DNA of 64,000 nucleotides, taken from NCBI RefSeq assembly GCF_009724685.1, contig NZ_WMEF01000010.1, positions 1 through 64,000 of the forward strand. Reading direction: 5' to 3'. Both the position numbers and the translations under genes were made by a program. The notes beneath the pieces are model-generated. The model was not told the DNA's origin. It worked only from the letters and a program-made list of their open reading frames with translations, and ran no database searches. Below, in pieces: positions 52,361-61,901 of the stretch; within the stretch, counting starts at the first letter, position 1; every line of letters starts with the position of its first letter. This DNA is from Lysinibacillus cavernae (GTDB lineage Bacteria > Bacillota > Bacilli > Bacillales_A > Planococcaceae).

Positions 52361-53287
52361 TTATTTTAGTGCTTCTGTTAATATTGGTACAATTTGTTTT
52401 TTTCGAGAAACTACGCCTGGTAATACAACACGGTTGTTGATAAGCTCAGCACCAAACCCTTTTGCCGCAGCTTCTGCTACTTGTCCAATAGCAACAGCTG
52501 TTGAATCATTATTTAGAATATCTGTCACTACGAAGAAGAATAAATCTAAGCCGTTTTCTGCAACATTTTTATTTAATATGATTTCTAATTCCTCTTGACG
52601 ATTAAGTACATCGTTAATATCTACAGCATTAACTTGCGCTACAACAGATTTATACTCACCAAATTGGAACTCTTTCGCATCTAACGATAATAGATCTTCT
52701 AGTGATTTATCAGATAGGTCTGCACCTGCTTTTAGCATTGCTAATCCATATTCTGCAGCATCTACACCTGCAATTTTTGCTAGCTCTTCGCCAGCTTTTA
52801 CATCTTGTTCTGTACAAGTTGGTGATTTGAAAAGTAATGTATCAGAAACAATTGCTGATAACATTAAACCAGCAATATTTGCAGGTATTTCTACACTATT
52901 TTCCTTGAAGATTTTGTTTAGAATTGTAGCTGTACAGCCCACTGGTTCAGCACGATAGTATAGTGGATCAGCTGTTTGGAAATTTGCAATACGGTGGTGG
53001 TCGATTACCTCTGTAATTTGTACTTCCTTAATACCATCAGCGGATTGCTGGAATTCATTGTGGTCAACAAGTATTACCTTGTCCGCTTCCCCTACTACAG
53101 TTGAGATTAGTCGAGGCGCTTCAAAACCAAATTTATCTAATGCAAATTGCGTTTCATTATTAACATCTCCAAGACGCACAGCCTCAGCTTCTTCACCAAT
53201 TTGTTGTTTTAAATAGGCATATACAATAGCAGACGTGATTGTGTCTGTATCTGGGTTTTTATGTCCAAAAACTAATACTTTACTCAT
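52361..53287 (-). CDS. ppaC: Manganese-dependent inorganic pyrophosphatase PpaC
   Basis: A 308-residue family II pyrophosphatase of the DHH superfamily. Metal-binding motifs are [26 protein letters not shown] and [10 protein letters not shown], and the DHHA2 C-terminal domain ends in [11 protein letters not shown]. It hydrolyses pyrophosphate from biosynthesis in the cytosol and needs Mn or Co. Confidence 0.95.
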   Translation of the reverse strand: MSKVLVFGHKNPDTDTITSAIVYAYLKQQIGEEAEAVRLGDVNNETQFALDKFGFEAPRLISTVVGEADKVILVDHNEFQQSADGIKEVQITEVIDHHRIANFQTADPLYYRAEPVGCTATILNKIFKENSVEIPANIAGLMLSAIVSDTLLFKSPTCTEQDVKAGEELAKIAGVDAAEYGLAMLKAGADLSDKSLEDLLSLDAKEFQFGEYKSVVAQVNAVDINDVLNRQEELEIILNKNVAENGLDLFFFVVTDILNNDSTAVAIGQVAEAAAKGFGAELINNRVVLPGVVSRKKQIVPILTEALK

Positions 53288-53333
53288 TGAATTAATTCCT
53301 CCTAAAATGGCACTTACATTTGTATTTTATTTT

Positions 53334-53362
53334 ATCATACCTTATGGCCTTACAAGTGAAAA
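53334..53362 (-). promoter_or_regulatory. Probable promoter of ppaC
   Basis: The minus strand reads TTTTCA (53357-53362), 17 bases, TATGAT (53334-53339), about 45 bases before the start codon. Confidence 0.5.
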
Positions 53363-53768
53363 AGTGAAACTTTGGATCAATGACGCCTCTGTGTAATTGC
53401 CGCTGGTCGCAAAAACAATGCGCCCAGCTTATTTAGAGTTTACTGAAAAAGCTCTAATTTAAAATTAAAATATTGAAGTTTAATATACAAAAATAATTAC
53501 ATTCCTTCAAATACATACTTTTCAAATAAAATATATACATTATAGCTACCCTGAATTGCTATGTACACTTTTATAACAATTAAACGACTCTGCATTATTC
53601 TCTATATTTACCAACCTTATTTTAACATTTAATAGTAACAATGCATCTTTTTCTAAAATAATTTAGATTATATAGATATTTAGTTGGATTTTCGTATTTA
53701 AGTCATCATAATTTTATGCTATTATCAGATAGTCTATATTTTTGGATATTCAGGAAATGGGGATTACG
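53363..53768. other. AT-rich intergenic region
   Basis: Between divergent ppaC and the acetyltransferase gene. It holds one copy of the dispersed palindromic repeat (53378-53399) and otherwise no gene or clear signal that I can assign. Confidence 0.35.
53378..53399. repeat. Dispersed palindromic repeat, copy 2
   Basis: The 22-base unit matches copy 1 at its ends (CAATTAC and GGCGT-ATTG on the minus strand), with a diverged centre. It is less palindromic than copy 1. Confidence 0.4.
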
Positions 53769-54572
53769 ATGACGAAGAAGATGGAAAAAAAGTACATTCC
53801 TTTAGCAAACTATTTTGAAGTAGCTTTACAACAAGAAATCACTTTATCCTTTAGTGAGTTAGAAAACATTATGGGACAAGCATTACCGAACGCCGCTTAC
53901 TTAAATAAGAGCTGGTGGAAAAAAACTAAACCCCCTCTCTCACATTATTTGTCATGGACAAATGCAGGTTATTATGTCATTGATGTTAAACTTGGTACGA
54001 GCGTAACTTTCTCACACACGCAAATGAAGTCTACAGAAAGCAGTACTTCTAATAATGAGGAAAACCCATCTGCATACATAATTCGAGGGATTGAAGCATC
54101 TGATGCTAGATCATTCATTCATTTACAGGAAGAGATTTTTCAACAAACTGACTTCATGTATAATGTTCAAAATGAACTTGATCTAACTGTCCAACAACTT
54201 CGTAAAAATTTAACCTATTGGAAACAACTAAAAAACCGTACAATATTACTTTGTGTATTAAATGGAATATTTGCAGGCTATGCCGTTGTTCATGGTTATA
54301 AGCAATCGAAAGCTAGACATGTTGCCTCTGTTCGCTTAGCCGTTAAGGACGAACATCAACAAAAGGGCATCGGCTCTGCACTGATGAAGGCTGTTGAAAG
54401 TTGGTCTAAACAACGTGACATTTCTCGTTTAGAATTATCTGTTATGGAGCATAACAATGTTGCTTTACATTTCTTTACAAAACTAGGCTTTCAACAAGAA
54501 GGCATTCGACAAAATGCTATTAAATTAAATGATACTTATGTTAATGAATATAGCTTGAGTAAAATTCTATAA
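53769..54572 (+). CDS. GNAT acetyltransferase with N-terminal DUF7662-like domain
   Basis: A 267-residue fusion. The first 75 residues (YIPLANYFEVALQQ, ITLSFSELENIMGQALPNAA, then NKSWWKK and NAGYYV) resemble the small DUF7662 domain. After a Ser/Asn linker, a complete GNAT domain follows (about 105-267) with the CoA-binding loop DEHQQKGIGSALMKAVESW and FFTKLGFQQEG. The ATG at 53769 follows GGGG. The substrate is unknown; the joining of the two domains is the unusual point. Confidence 0.8.
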   Translation: MTKKMEKKYIPLANYFEVALQQEITLSFSELENIMGQALPNAAYLNKSWWKKTKPPLSHYLSWTNAGYYVIDVKLGTSVTFSHTQMKSTESSTSNNEENPSAYIIRGIEASDARSFIHLQEEIFQQTDFMYNVQNELDLTVQQLRKNLTYWKQLKNRTILLCVLNGIFAGYAVVHGYKQSKARHVASVRLAVKDEHQQKGIGSALMKAVESWSKQRDISRLELSVMEHNNVALHFFTKLGFQQEGIRQNAIKLNDTYVNEYSLSKIL

Positions 54573-54579
54573 TTCACCT

Positions 54580-54611
54580 AGATGTCTAAATAATATTTGG
54601 ACATCTTTTTA
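54580..54611 (+). terminator. Terminator of the fused acetyltransferase gene
   Basis: AGATGTCTAAAT pairs with ATTTGGACATCT, followed by TTTT on the plus strand. Confidence 0.8.
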
Positions 54612-54622
54612 TATTAAATAAC

Positions 54623-54669
54623 AAAAAAATACGCATAGACTTGTGTGTTGTTACACATCGTCTATGCGC
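54623..54669 (-). terminator. Terminator after the RpiR-family gene
   Basis: GCGCATAGAC pairs with GTCTATGCGT, with an inner TGTGT/ACACA pairing, followed by seven T residues on the minus strand. Confidence 0.85.
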
Positions 54670-54677
54670 AGTCTACA

Positions 54678-55544
54678 TTAAAAAACCAGCTTCTCTCTAG
54701 CAGCATCTAAAAATAATACATTGCTTTCTACTTGCTCGTAGGATTGCTGATATTTTTCATACTGCTTCCTGTCTTGACTTACCATCTCCTCGATCAATGC
54801 ATGCAAGAAGGAAAACAAGACTGGTGCAATATCTAGTTGAGAATGATTTTTTGTTCCAAGAGCAAATAATGCACTAGAATATTCTCGAATTGGGGAAAAT
54901 GCGGAACCTGTAATCCCAATAATTTTCACTTTCTTCACTTTTGCAATTTCAACAATCGTCTTAATATCCTTCATCTGTTTATCAAAGGAAAACACAATTA
55001 AAGTCGTATGTTCGCCCATGCTATTCATTTGATTCACAATATCATCCGAATCTAAGCGAAGATGCTTAATATTAGAACGCAATGTTTTTAAAGTGTAGGA
55101 AAGCCAACCTGCAACAGACGCATCCTGACGATTACCTAGAATATAGATGTTGTCTGCATCATGCATCCATTTTGAACTTTTTTGAATTTGTTGATCGTTA
55201 ATTAATTGAACTGTTTCTTGAATATTATGGCAATCCTGTTGCATTACCTTGCCAAAGCTAGAATTAGTCAGCTTTTTAGCGGTGTATGTGGGCTGTACCT
55301 TATCTCCTACATTTTGAGACAAAATATAGCCTCTAATTTCCTCTTGAAGTTCTACATACCCCGATAAATCCATGGCATAACAAAAACGAATCACTGTTGA
55401 TTCACTTACATTAGCCAGTCTGCCAACCTCTGCTGCACCATTAGCAATAACTGTAGTGGGATTATCCATAACAAATTGTGCTACTTTACGCTGCCCCTTT
55501 GACAGCCTCACAAACCTTTTCTTTATATCCTCATGAATACTCAT
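54678..55544 (-). CDS. RpiR/MurR-family regulator with SIS domain
   Basis: A 288-residue regulator. The N-terminal RpiR helix-turn-helix (about 1-77) reads SKGQRKVAQFVMDNP and LANVSESTVIRFCYAMDLSG, and the SIS sugar-phosphate domain (about 125-260) has YILGNRQDASVAGWLSYTL and VFSFDKQMKD. The ATG at 55544 has GTTAGGA upstream, a modest site; a longer frame reaches 55577. No sugar gene adjoins it, so the effector is unknown. Confidence 0.85.
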   Translation of the reverse strand: MSIHEDIKKRFVRLSKGQRKVAQFVMDNPTTVIANGAAEVGRLANVSESTVIRFCYAMDLSGYVELQEEIRGYILSQNVGDKVQPTYTAKKLTNSSFGKVMQQDCHNIQETVQLINDQQIQKSSKWMHDADNIYILGNRQDASVAGWLSYTLKTLRSNIKHLRLDSDDIVNQMNSMGEHTTLIVFSFDKQMKDIKTIVEIAKVKKVKIIGITGSAFSPIREYSSALFALGTKNHSQLDIAPVLFSFLHALIEEMVSQDRKQYEKYQQSYEQVESNVLFLDAAREKLVF

Positions 55545-55804
55545 TCCTAACAACCTTTCTTTCAATGACCTTATCACGAATGGGAGATTGTTTCCTACTG
55601 ACTCAAAATTCGATTAAAAATACAGTATCACGATTACAATTTGAATACAATGACTTTTCTGAAAAATCTTTATCGCATTAACCTGCTAATATACCAATTT
55701 AATTTACTTTAAGTGTTGATTCGTAATTTTATCAAATTAACTAAATAATTTGAATAAAAATTAATAAAAACTTATTTTTATGTAATTTACTAGCTAATAA
55801 ATAC
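55545..55804. other. AT-rich upstream region of the RpiR gene
   Basis: About 260 bases with no supported gene. Confidence 0.35.
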
Positions 55805-55841
55805 AAAAATGTCCTGGATTTATTACACTAATCCAGGACAT
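55805..55841 (-). terminator. Terminator after niaP
   Basis: ATGTCCTGGATT pairs perfectly with AATCCAGGACAT, followed by TTTTTG on the minus strand. Confidence 0.9.
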
Positions 55842-55853
55842 CTTATTTTATTA

Positions 55854-57083
55854 TTACTCTAATTCAATTTGCTTCGTTTCCTTCCCAAGGAAAATGACAC
55901 CTACAACGCCAATAATAATTGCTCCACAGAAAATGGCAAAGATATAGCCTATGTCATAGCCCGCCGTTAATAAAAAACCAACTAGCAACGGACCAAAAAT
56001 ACCACCGATCCGACCTACAGCTGCCGCCATGCCCGCACCTGTCCCTCGGATAATGGAAGGATACTGCTCAGGTGTATAAGCATATAATGCTCCCCATGCC
56101 CCTAAATTAAAGAAGGATAAAAACATACCTGACGTTAGCAGTACAACAAGTGTATCTGCATTACCAAAAATGAAGGCACTAATAGCAGTACCAATTAGAT
56201 AGGAAACAAGAACAAATTTACGTCCAAATTTTTCTATAAACCAGGCTGCTGTAAAATAACCTGGTAGTTGAGCTAGCGTCATGATTAGAACATACTTAAA
56301 GCTTGTAATCATATCAAAGCCCTTACCAACCATTACACTTGGAAGCCATAAAAACATACCATAATACGAGAATACAACTGTAAACCATAATAGCCACAGC
56401 ATAAATGTGGACCGGGCATATTTCTTCGACCAAACGTCTTTCATATTTTGACTAATGCTTCGTTTTTTTGATTCTTCCTTCACAGTAAATTGTGGTGAAT
56501 CTGGCAGATGCCAACGAAGATAAATAGCATAAAACGCTGGAAGTGCTGTTAATATAAGTGCTACTCGCCATCCCCACGTAGGAATAACAAAGTACGAAAT
56601 TAGTGCAGCAATTAACCATCCTGCTGCCCAAAAACTTTCTAGTAAAACTACTACGCGTCCCCTTTCTTTTGCTTCCACACTTTCAGACACTAATGTTGAA
56701 GCAACAGGTAACTCACCGCCTAGCCCCATTCCTACAAAAAAACGTAAAATTAAAAATGCAGTTAATGTAGTTGTAAATGCGGATAAACCACTTGCAACGG
56801 AAAATAGAACAAGTGTCCACATAAAAATTTGCTTTCGCCCTACTTTATCGGCAAAAACCCCAAATACGAGTGCTCCTACAGCCATCCCAATTGAGTTAGT
56901 ACTACCAATCCAGCCAGATTGACTTGGTGATAGTCCCCATTCAGCTGCCAATGCTGCAATGACAAACGATAATATGCCAACATCCATTGCATCGAAGAGC
57001 CAACCAACCCCTGCAACACCTAATAGCTTATTTCTAGAAATGGATTGCTGAGGTTTCTTTGTTACTACTGTATTTATTGTCAT
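55854..57083 (-). CDS. niaP: NiaP-like niacin permease (MFS)
   Basis: A 409-residue MFS transporter of the AAHS/SHS type. It resembles B. subtilis NiaP (YceI) throughout, including LGVAGVGWLFDAMDVGILS near the start, GMGLGGELPVASTLVSE, TPEQYPS and the C-terminal GKETKQIELE. It should import nicotinate for NAD synthesis. The ATG at 57083 has AGGTGG six bases upstream. The name is a close-homology inference. Confidence 0.8.
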   Translation of the reverse strand: MTINTVVTKKPQQSISRNKLLGVAGVGWLFDAMDVGILSFVIAALAAEWGLSPSQSGWIGSTNSIGMAVGALVFGVFADKVGRKQIFMWTLVLFSVASGLSAFTTTLTAFLILRFFVGMGLGGELPVASTLVSESVEAKERGRVVVLLESFWAAGWLIAALISYFVIPTWGWRVALILTALPAFYAIYLRWHLPDSPQFTVKEESKKRSISQNMKDVWSKKYARSTFMLWLLWFTVVFSYYGMFLWLPSVMVGKGFDMITSFKYVLIMTLAQLPGYFTAAWFIEKFGRKFVLVSYLIGTAISAFIFGNADTLVVLLTSGMFLSFFNLGAWGALYAYTPEQYPSIIRGTGAGMAAAVGRIGGIFGPLLVGFLLTAGYDIGYIFAIFCGAIIIGVVGVIFLGKETKQIELE

Positions 57084-57125
57084 CTCAACCACCTGTCTTT
57101 ACACTTGACTTTACATCACAAGATT

Positions 57126-57154
57126 ACTATACAGTTGTTTCAAGAAAGTGACAA
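57126..57154 (-). promoter_or_regulatory. Sigma-A promoter of niaP
   Basis: The minus strand reads TTGTCA (57149-57154), 17 bases, TATAGT (57126-57131), five of six at each box, about 43 bases before the start codon. Confidence 0.65.
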
Positions 57155-57172
57155 GTAAAATTCAAATTACCG

Positions 57173-57188
57173 AATTGTTTCGACAATT
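57173..57188. repeat. AATTGT-N4-ACAATT inverted repeat between niaP and thrC
   Basis: A perfect 6-base inverted repeat around TTCG lies between the divergent niaP and thrC promoters, where a repressor could act on either. No factor is assigned. Confidence 0.35.
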
Positions 57189-57200
57189 AATGAAATGCTA

Positions 57201-57230
57201 TTGAAATAATAGTGCGATTTGCGTTAAAAT
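57201..57230 (+). promoter_or_regulatory. Probable promoter of thrCB
   Basis: TTGAAA (57201-57206), 18 bases, TAAAAT (57225-57230), about 57 bases before the thrC start. Confidence 0.55.
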
Positions 57231-57287
57231 GTCTTTTATACAAAAACAACTGTTCTTTCTATGAGAACAAAAGGAGATCGTAACGTT

Positions 57288-58340
57288 ATGTGGAAAGGCC
57301 TTATTGAAGAATATAAACAATTTTTACCCGTAACTGAAAACACACCTGCTTTAACTTTAAACGAAGGCAATACGCCTCTTATACATTTAGTGAATTTATC
57401 CAAAAAACTGGGCATTGAACTTTATGGAAAAATTGAAGGTGCAAACCCAACTGGCTCATTTAAAGACCGTGGAATGGTATTTGCAGTTGCGAAGGCTATT
57501 GAGGACGGTAGTCAATGCGTTATTTGCGCTTCTACAGGGAACACTTCTGCCGCTGCTGCTGCTTATGCAACACGAGCTGGCATTCAATCGATCGTTGTTA
57601 TCCCTAAAGGAAAAGTTGCTCTTGGTAAACTTGCACAAGCTATAATGTATGGTGCAAAAATCATTGAGATTGACGGTAACTTTGATGATGCTCTCACTAT
57701 TGTTCGCCAAGTAAGTGAAACAACGCCTGTCGCACTTGTAAACTCAGTAAATCCATACCGTATTGAAGGTCAAAAAACTGCTTCATTTGAAATTGTAGAT
57801 GCACTTGGTTCGGCACCTGATTATTTGTGTATTCCAGTAGGTAATGCAGGTAATATTACAGCGTACTGGAAAGGCTTTAAAGAATACAATGCTGCAAAAG
57901 ATTGCGGTCTACCAAAAATGTATGGATTTGAAGCTGAAGGTGCTGCGGCAATCGTCAAGGGAGAACCTATTGCTAAGCCTGAAACAGTTGCAACTGCCAT
58001 TAGAATTGGTAATCCTGCTAGTTGGAAATTTGCAGAAGCTGCTCGAGATGAATCTAACGGTATTATTGATTCAGTTACAGACGAAGAAATTGTAGCTGCT
58101 TATAAATTAATCGCTAATACAGAAGGTATTTTCGTTGAACCTGGTTCAGCTGCTTCCTTAGCTGGTGTTATTAAATCGGTAGAAAACGGTAAAATTCCAC
58201 AAGGCGCTAAAGTTGTAACAATCTTCACAGGGAATGGACTAAAAGATCCTGATACAGCTATGAATGTATCATCTGTGGAAGTAGTATCTCTCAAAAATGA
58301 TGAGAAAGAAATTCGTGCATACATTGAGGGTGTACTATGA
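57288..58340 (+). CDS. thrC: Threonine synthase
   Basis: A 350-residue fold-type II PLP enzyme turning O-phosphohomoserine into threonine. The PLP lysine is in [11 protein letters not shown], and the phosphate-binding loop is in [14 protein letters not shown]. It belongs to the short Bacillus-type class. The ATG at 57288 follows AGGAGA; the longer frame from 57261 is less likely. Its stop overlaps the thrB start (ATGA). Confidence 0.95.
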   Translation: MWKGLIEEYKQFLPVTENTPALTLNEGNTPLIHLVNLSKKLGIELYGKIEGANPTGSFKDRGMVFAVAKAIEDGSQCVICASTGNTSAAAAAYATRAGIQSIVVIPKGKVALGKLAQAIMYGAKIIEIDGNFDDALTIVRQVSETTPVALVNSVNPYRIEGQKTASFEIVDALGSAPDYLCIPVGNAGNITAYWKGFKEYNAAKDCGLPKMYGFEAEGAAAIVKGEPIAKPETVATAIRIGNPASWKFAEAARDESNGIIDSVTDEEIVAAYKLIANTEGIFVEPGSAASLAGVIKSVENGKIPQGAKVVTIFTGNGLKDPDTAMNVSSVEVVSLKNDEKEIRAYIEGVL

Positions 58341-59251
58341 GTAAAATGTGGCAAATCTCAGTTCCTGGAAGCACAGCCAATTTAGGACCAGGCTTTGATT
58401 CAATAGGACTTGGCTTGTCTCTTTACTTAAAGCTTTCCGTCACGTTACAAGATGAATGGGTTATTATCCATCTCGATGATAATGGTCCTAAAGAGTTTGA
58501 GCTTGAAGAACACTTACTATACGTCATTGCAAAAAAAATTGCCGATCAATATGGTAAACAATTACCTGCTTGTCGTGTGGAGATGGCTAGTGAACTCCCG
58601 TTAGCACGTGGTCTTGGAAGCAGTGCAGCAGTTATTGTTGCAGGTATTGAACTTGCTAACCAAGTATGTGAACTTGGGTTAACTGTTCAAGATAAGCTCA
58701 ACTTATCCTCACAAATTGAAGGACATCCAGATAACGCAACCGCTTCTGTCCTTGGAGGATTAACTATTTCCTCGATGGATGAAAAAGGAATCGTCGATAC
58801 ATTTCATATCAATGATATCGATGCATCCTTTGTGGTATATGTGCCAGATATTGAGTTAAAAACGAGTGAATCCCGTTCTGTTTTACCAGAGCAATTTAAT
58901 CGAGCTTATGCTGTCTATGCTTCTGCGAATGCTAATATGTTAGCAGCTTCCTTAATGGCACGAGATTTTGAGCGTGCTGGTCGTTACATGGAAGCTGATT
59001 TATTCCATGAACCGTTTCGTGCAAAGTTAATTCCTGCGTACTCAGAAATTCGTACGGCTGCAAAAGCTAACGGTGCATACGGTACGGCTTTAAGCGGAGC
59101 TGGTCCGACATTAATTTCTATTATTCCTTCTGCTATTGCTTCTGACTTTGTTCAGTTAATGAAAGATCAATTCCCAGAGCATCAAGTTATTTTAACAAAA
59201 GCGGATGAACACGGTGTACAAGTCGATGAATGTATGAAACGTCTACTATAA
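58337..59251 (+). CDS. thrB: Homoserine kinase
   Basis: A 304-residue GHMP kinase phosphorylating homoserine, substrate supply for ThrC. GHMP motifs are [18 protein letters not shown], the ATP loop [14 protein letters not shown] and the C-terminal [13 protein letters not shown]. It is coupled to thrC by a 4-base overlap. The usual third gene of the set, hom, is not present here. Confidence 0.95.
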   Translation: MSKMWQISVPGSTANLGPGFDSIGLGLSLYLKLSVTLQDEWVIIHLDDNGPKEFELEEHLLYVIAKKIADQYGKQLPACRVEMASELPLARGLGSSAAVIVAGIELANQVCELGLTVQDKLNLSSQIEGHPDNATASVLGGLTISSMDEKGIVDTFHINDIDASFVVYVPDIELKTSESRSVLPEQFNRAYAVYASANANMLAASLMARDFERAGRYMEADLFHEPFRAKLIPAYSEIRTAAKANGAYGTALSGAGPTLISIIPSAIASDFVQLMKDQFPEHQVILTKADEHGVQVDECMKRLL

Positions 59252-59266
59252 TAGTAGGCGTTTTTT
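59240..59266 (+). terminator. Terminator of thrCB
   Basis: CGTCTACTA pairs with TAGTAGGCG around TAA (the thrB stop codon is in the loop), followed by six T residues. Confidence 0.85.
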
Positions 59267-59360
59267 CTTGAAAGCAAGTACGTATAAAACTAATATTATA
59301 GAAGTATAGAGGTAGATATTTTATATACTACTAGGATACGTGCTTTTCTAAGGGGGAACT

Positions 59361-60050
59361 ATGTTGAAACCAATTATATTCTGTGATTTTGATGGCACAA
59401 TAACAGAAACTGATAATATTTTTTCACTTATGACTGAATTTGCACCAGAGGAATCTGAAAAAATTGCCCAAGCCATGATGGAACAAACGGTTTCATTTAA
59501 AGATGGGCTTTCAGCTATGTTTCATCTACTTTCTACTAAACAAAGAGATGAAGTAATTCAATATCTTATGGATTCAGCGGTAATTCGTGAGGGATTTGGA
59601 GATTTTGTTCGCTATGCTCAAGACAACAACATCCCATTTTATATTGTAAGTGGCGGGATCGATTTTTTCATTGAGCCTTTAGTTGAAAAATATGGACCAT
59701 TTTCAGGCATTTACTGTAATAAAGCAGACTTTTCTGGTGAACAAATAAAACTTATTTATCCAAATAGCTGTGACGAGGAATGCGCTAAATATAGCACACA
59801 GGGTTGCGGCTGTTGCAAGCCTAGCGTTATGCGGAAAGTTGCCGAGAAAGATCATTTTAAAATCGTTATTGGTGACTCTCTTTCAGATTTTGAGGCAGCT
59901 AAACTAGCAGATATTGTTCTTGCTAGAGATCATCTCATTGAGCGCTGTGAGGAGCTTCACGTTCCATATAAATCTTTTACTACTTTTCATGATTGTCTAA
60001 ACATTGTACAAGAGCTTGTACAATCAAAAAAAGCTGTTACTACAACTTAA
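59361..60050 (+). CDS. mtnX: MtnX-like HAD phosphatase (methionine salvage)
   Basis: A 229-residue HAD phosphatase close to B. subtilis MtnX (235), which dephosphorylates 2-hydroxy-3-keto-5-methylthiopentenyl-1-phosphate in methionine salvage. HAD motifs: FCDFDGTIT, YIVSGGIDFF and VIGDSLSDFEAAKLAD; a Cys-rich stretch (CDEECAKY, GCGCCKPS) is also typical of this family. GGGGG precedes the ATG. No other mtn gene and no SAM riboswitch are nearby. Confidence 0.88.
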   Translation: MLKPIIFCDFDGTITETDNIFSLMTEFAPEESEKIAQAMMEQTVSFKDGLSAMFHLLSTKQRDEVIQYLMDSAVIREGFGDFVRYAQDNNIPFYIVSGGIDFFIEPLVEKYGPFSGIYCNKADFSGEQIKLIYPNSCDEECAKYSTQGCGCCKPSVMRKVAEKDHFKIVIGDSLSDFEAAKLADIVLARDHLIERCEELHVPYKSFTTFHDCLNIVQELVQSKKAVTTT

Positions 60051-60061
60051 TGTAGAAGAAA

Positions 60062-60104
60062 TAGGAAAGGAGCCTCTTTCACAAAGATGGCTCCCTTTTC
60101 CTAT
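60062..60104 (+). terminator. Terminator after mtnX
   Basis: TAGGAAA-GGAGCC pairs with GGCTCC-TTTTCCTA across a 12-base loop. Confidence 0.75.
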
Positions 60105-60201
60105 TATTTTGATGAACAACATGTTGTGCCAATACCTCTAGCGGATGTCACGATTTTAAGAGCTAGGTTAACCTCTACTCATCAGCTAAAAAATTGGGAC
60201 G

Positions 60202-60223
60202 CAATAAGGCTAAAACGTAATTG
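60202..60223. repeat. Dispersed palindromic repeat, copy 3
   Basis: A third 22-base copy. On the minus strand it shares TAATCAATTACG with copy 1 and the closing ATTG, with changes in the centre. It ends two bases before the zupT stop codon. Confidence 0.45.
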
Positions 60224-60224
60224 A

Positions 60225-61034
60225 TTATGCTAATAACACTAAGCTAACGGCCATGACCGCCATTCCCGCTACTAAACCATACATCGATAAATGTGTCTCA
60301 TCATATCTCTGTGCTGCTGGTAATAATTCGTCCAATGAAATAAAGACCATGATCCCTGCAACGCCAGCGAAAACGATTCCAAACATAACATCCGTTAAAA
60401 ATGGCATAAGGAGTAGGAATGCTACTAGTGCACCAACAGGCTCTGCTAATCCTGATAAAAATGATAACTTAAATGCTTTTCGACGATTGCCTGTTGCAAA
60501 GAAGATCGGGACAGATACAGCAATCCCCTCTGGAATATTATGAATGGCTACTGCAATGGCAATAGCAATCCCAATATTCGGATCATTAATAGCCGCCATA
60601 AATGTAGCGATTCCCTCAGGAAAATTATGAATTCCAATGGCAAGAGCAGTAAAAATGCCCATCTTCATCAAATGCTCTTCATTAACCTGGGGCTTTACAG
60701 CATTCACATCTTCAACTAGTTTTACTTCATGAGGATTAGTAGCTTTAGGAATAAATTTATCTATTAAAGCAATAAATAACATCCCACCAAAAAATCCGAG
60801 GATTGTCATCCAATAGCCATTTGTTGTGCCTAATGCATTGGTTAAAGCATCTTTCGCTTTAACAAAAATCTCTACTAGGGATACGTATATCATTACCCCT
60901 GCTGAAAAACCTAGTGCTAGTGATAAAAACTTTGTATTTGTTCTTGATGTAAAAAATGCTATTAAACTACCTACACCCGTTGCAAGTCCGGCAAAAAGAG
61001 TCAATCCTAATGCCAGTAAAACGTTTCCTTCCAT
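60225..61034 (-). CDS. zupT: ZIP-family metal transporter ZupT
   Basis: A 269-residue ZIP transporter with eight membrane helices for import of Zn and other divalent metals. The signature HNFPEGIATF and HNIPEGIAVS metal-site helices are present, with a shorter charged loop between TM3 and TM4. AGAAGGGA precedes the ATG. It stands as a single gene. Confidence 0.93.
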   Translation of the reverse strand: MEGNVLLALGLTLFAGLATGVGSLIAFFTSRTNTKFLSLALGFSAGVMIYVSLVEIFVKAKDALTNALGTTNGYWMTILGFFGGMLFIALIDKFIPKATNPHEVKLVEDVNAVKPQVNEEHLMKMGIFTALAIGIHNFPEGIATFMAAINDPNIGIAIAIAVAIHNIPEGIAVSVPIFFATGNRRKAFKLSFLSGLAEPVGALVAFLLLMPFLTDVMFGIVFAGVAGIMVFISLDELLPAAQRYDETHLSMYGLVAGMAVMAVSLVLLA

Positions 61035-61165
61035 TTCCCTTCTTCCTTTTCTCTTTTTCTTATTGTACTCATCTTAACGTAGAAGTTTCCTATGCGCAAT
61101 TCTTTTTTATGAGGCAAATATCATTCTTAACATTAGTGAAATAATGCTTAATCATCATCAGAACA

Positions 61166-61201
61166 GAAAAAAGCAGTATCAGTTCATGCTGATGCTGCTT
61201 T
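61166..61201 (-). terminator. Terminator after the PAP2 gene
   Basis: AAGCAGCATCAG pairs with CTGATACTGCTT, followed by TTTT on the minus strand. Confidence 0.85.
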
Positions 61202-61207
61202 CACCTT

Positions 61208-61816
61208 TTATTTATGATTCGATTGAAACGTTCGTTTGCGACGTTCATACCAGATGACACAGATGATAAACCAAGTATATCCCATGCTCCAACCAGCAAG
61301 CACATCCGTAGCAAAATGTCGTGCTCCTGCAATACGTGATAATCCGATTAGTACCATTAGTATCGTCGCTCCAAGCCACAGAACGGTTTTACGGCTTTTA
61401 CTATTGTTTTCAGCAAAAATATAAGCAATTGTGAATAAGTACAAAATACCTGTCATAGCATGTCCAGATGGAAAGCTAAAGGATGTCAGTTGATCCTCTA
61501 TTTCAGGTCGTGGTCTTTGCACCCATTTTTTTAGTAATTGATTCAAAACATTACCTGCTGCAAAAGTTAAAACAACAAATAGCATGCCTCTATAATTTTT
61601 TACCTTCCAAGCCAAATACACCATTAAAACTACTGCAACAGTGACAACAAATTTAGGCTCGCCTATATAATGAAAGACCTCAATAAACCGATTACCAAAA
61701 AGGATCTCCGCCATTTTTGCATCAAACTTAGTCATCAATTCACTTTGAAAAGTAGTTCTTAATACAATAAATATGATTAGCGTTATGATTGCTAATGGAT
61801 ATGCCCATTTTTTCAT
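61208..61816 (-). CDS. PAP2-family phosphatase (undecaprenyl or phosphatidate)
   Basis: A 202-residue membrane phosphatase with five to six helices. The PAP2 triad is visible: KKWVQRPRP, FPSGHAM and SRIAGARHFATDVLAG. It may recycle undecaprenyl pyrophosphate (BcrC-like) or act on phosphatidylglycerophosphate; sequence does not decide. A sigma-factor site is not clear. Confidence 0.92.
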   Translation of the reverse strand: MKKWAYPLAIITLIIFIVLRTTFQSELMTKFDAKMAEILFGNRFIEVFHYIGEPKFVVTVAVVLMVYLAWKVKNYRGMLFVVLTFAAGNVLNQLLKKWVQRPRPEIEDQLTSFSFPSGHAMTGILYLFTIAYIFAENNSKSRKTVLWLGATILMVLIGLSRIAGARHFATDVLAGWSMGYTWFIICVIWYERRKRTFQSNHK

Positions 61817-61901
61817 TCCTTCACCTCAAAAAACACTCATGCTTTGGTCTCCCACATCATAACACAAATAGAACTATCCTGAGGGAAAATAGGCTTTCGT
61901 T

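Noticed and set aside
59270..59350. Possible structured leader of mtnX (distant pairing of AAAGCA-ACGTAT segments)
   Set aside because: The pairing is interrupted and none of the conserved SAM riboswitch sequences is present.
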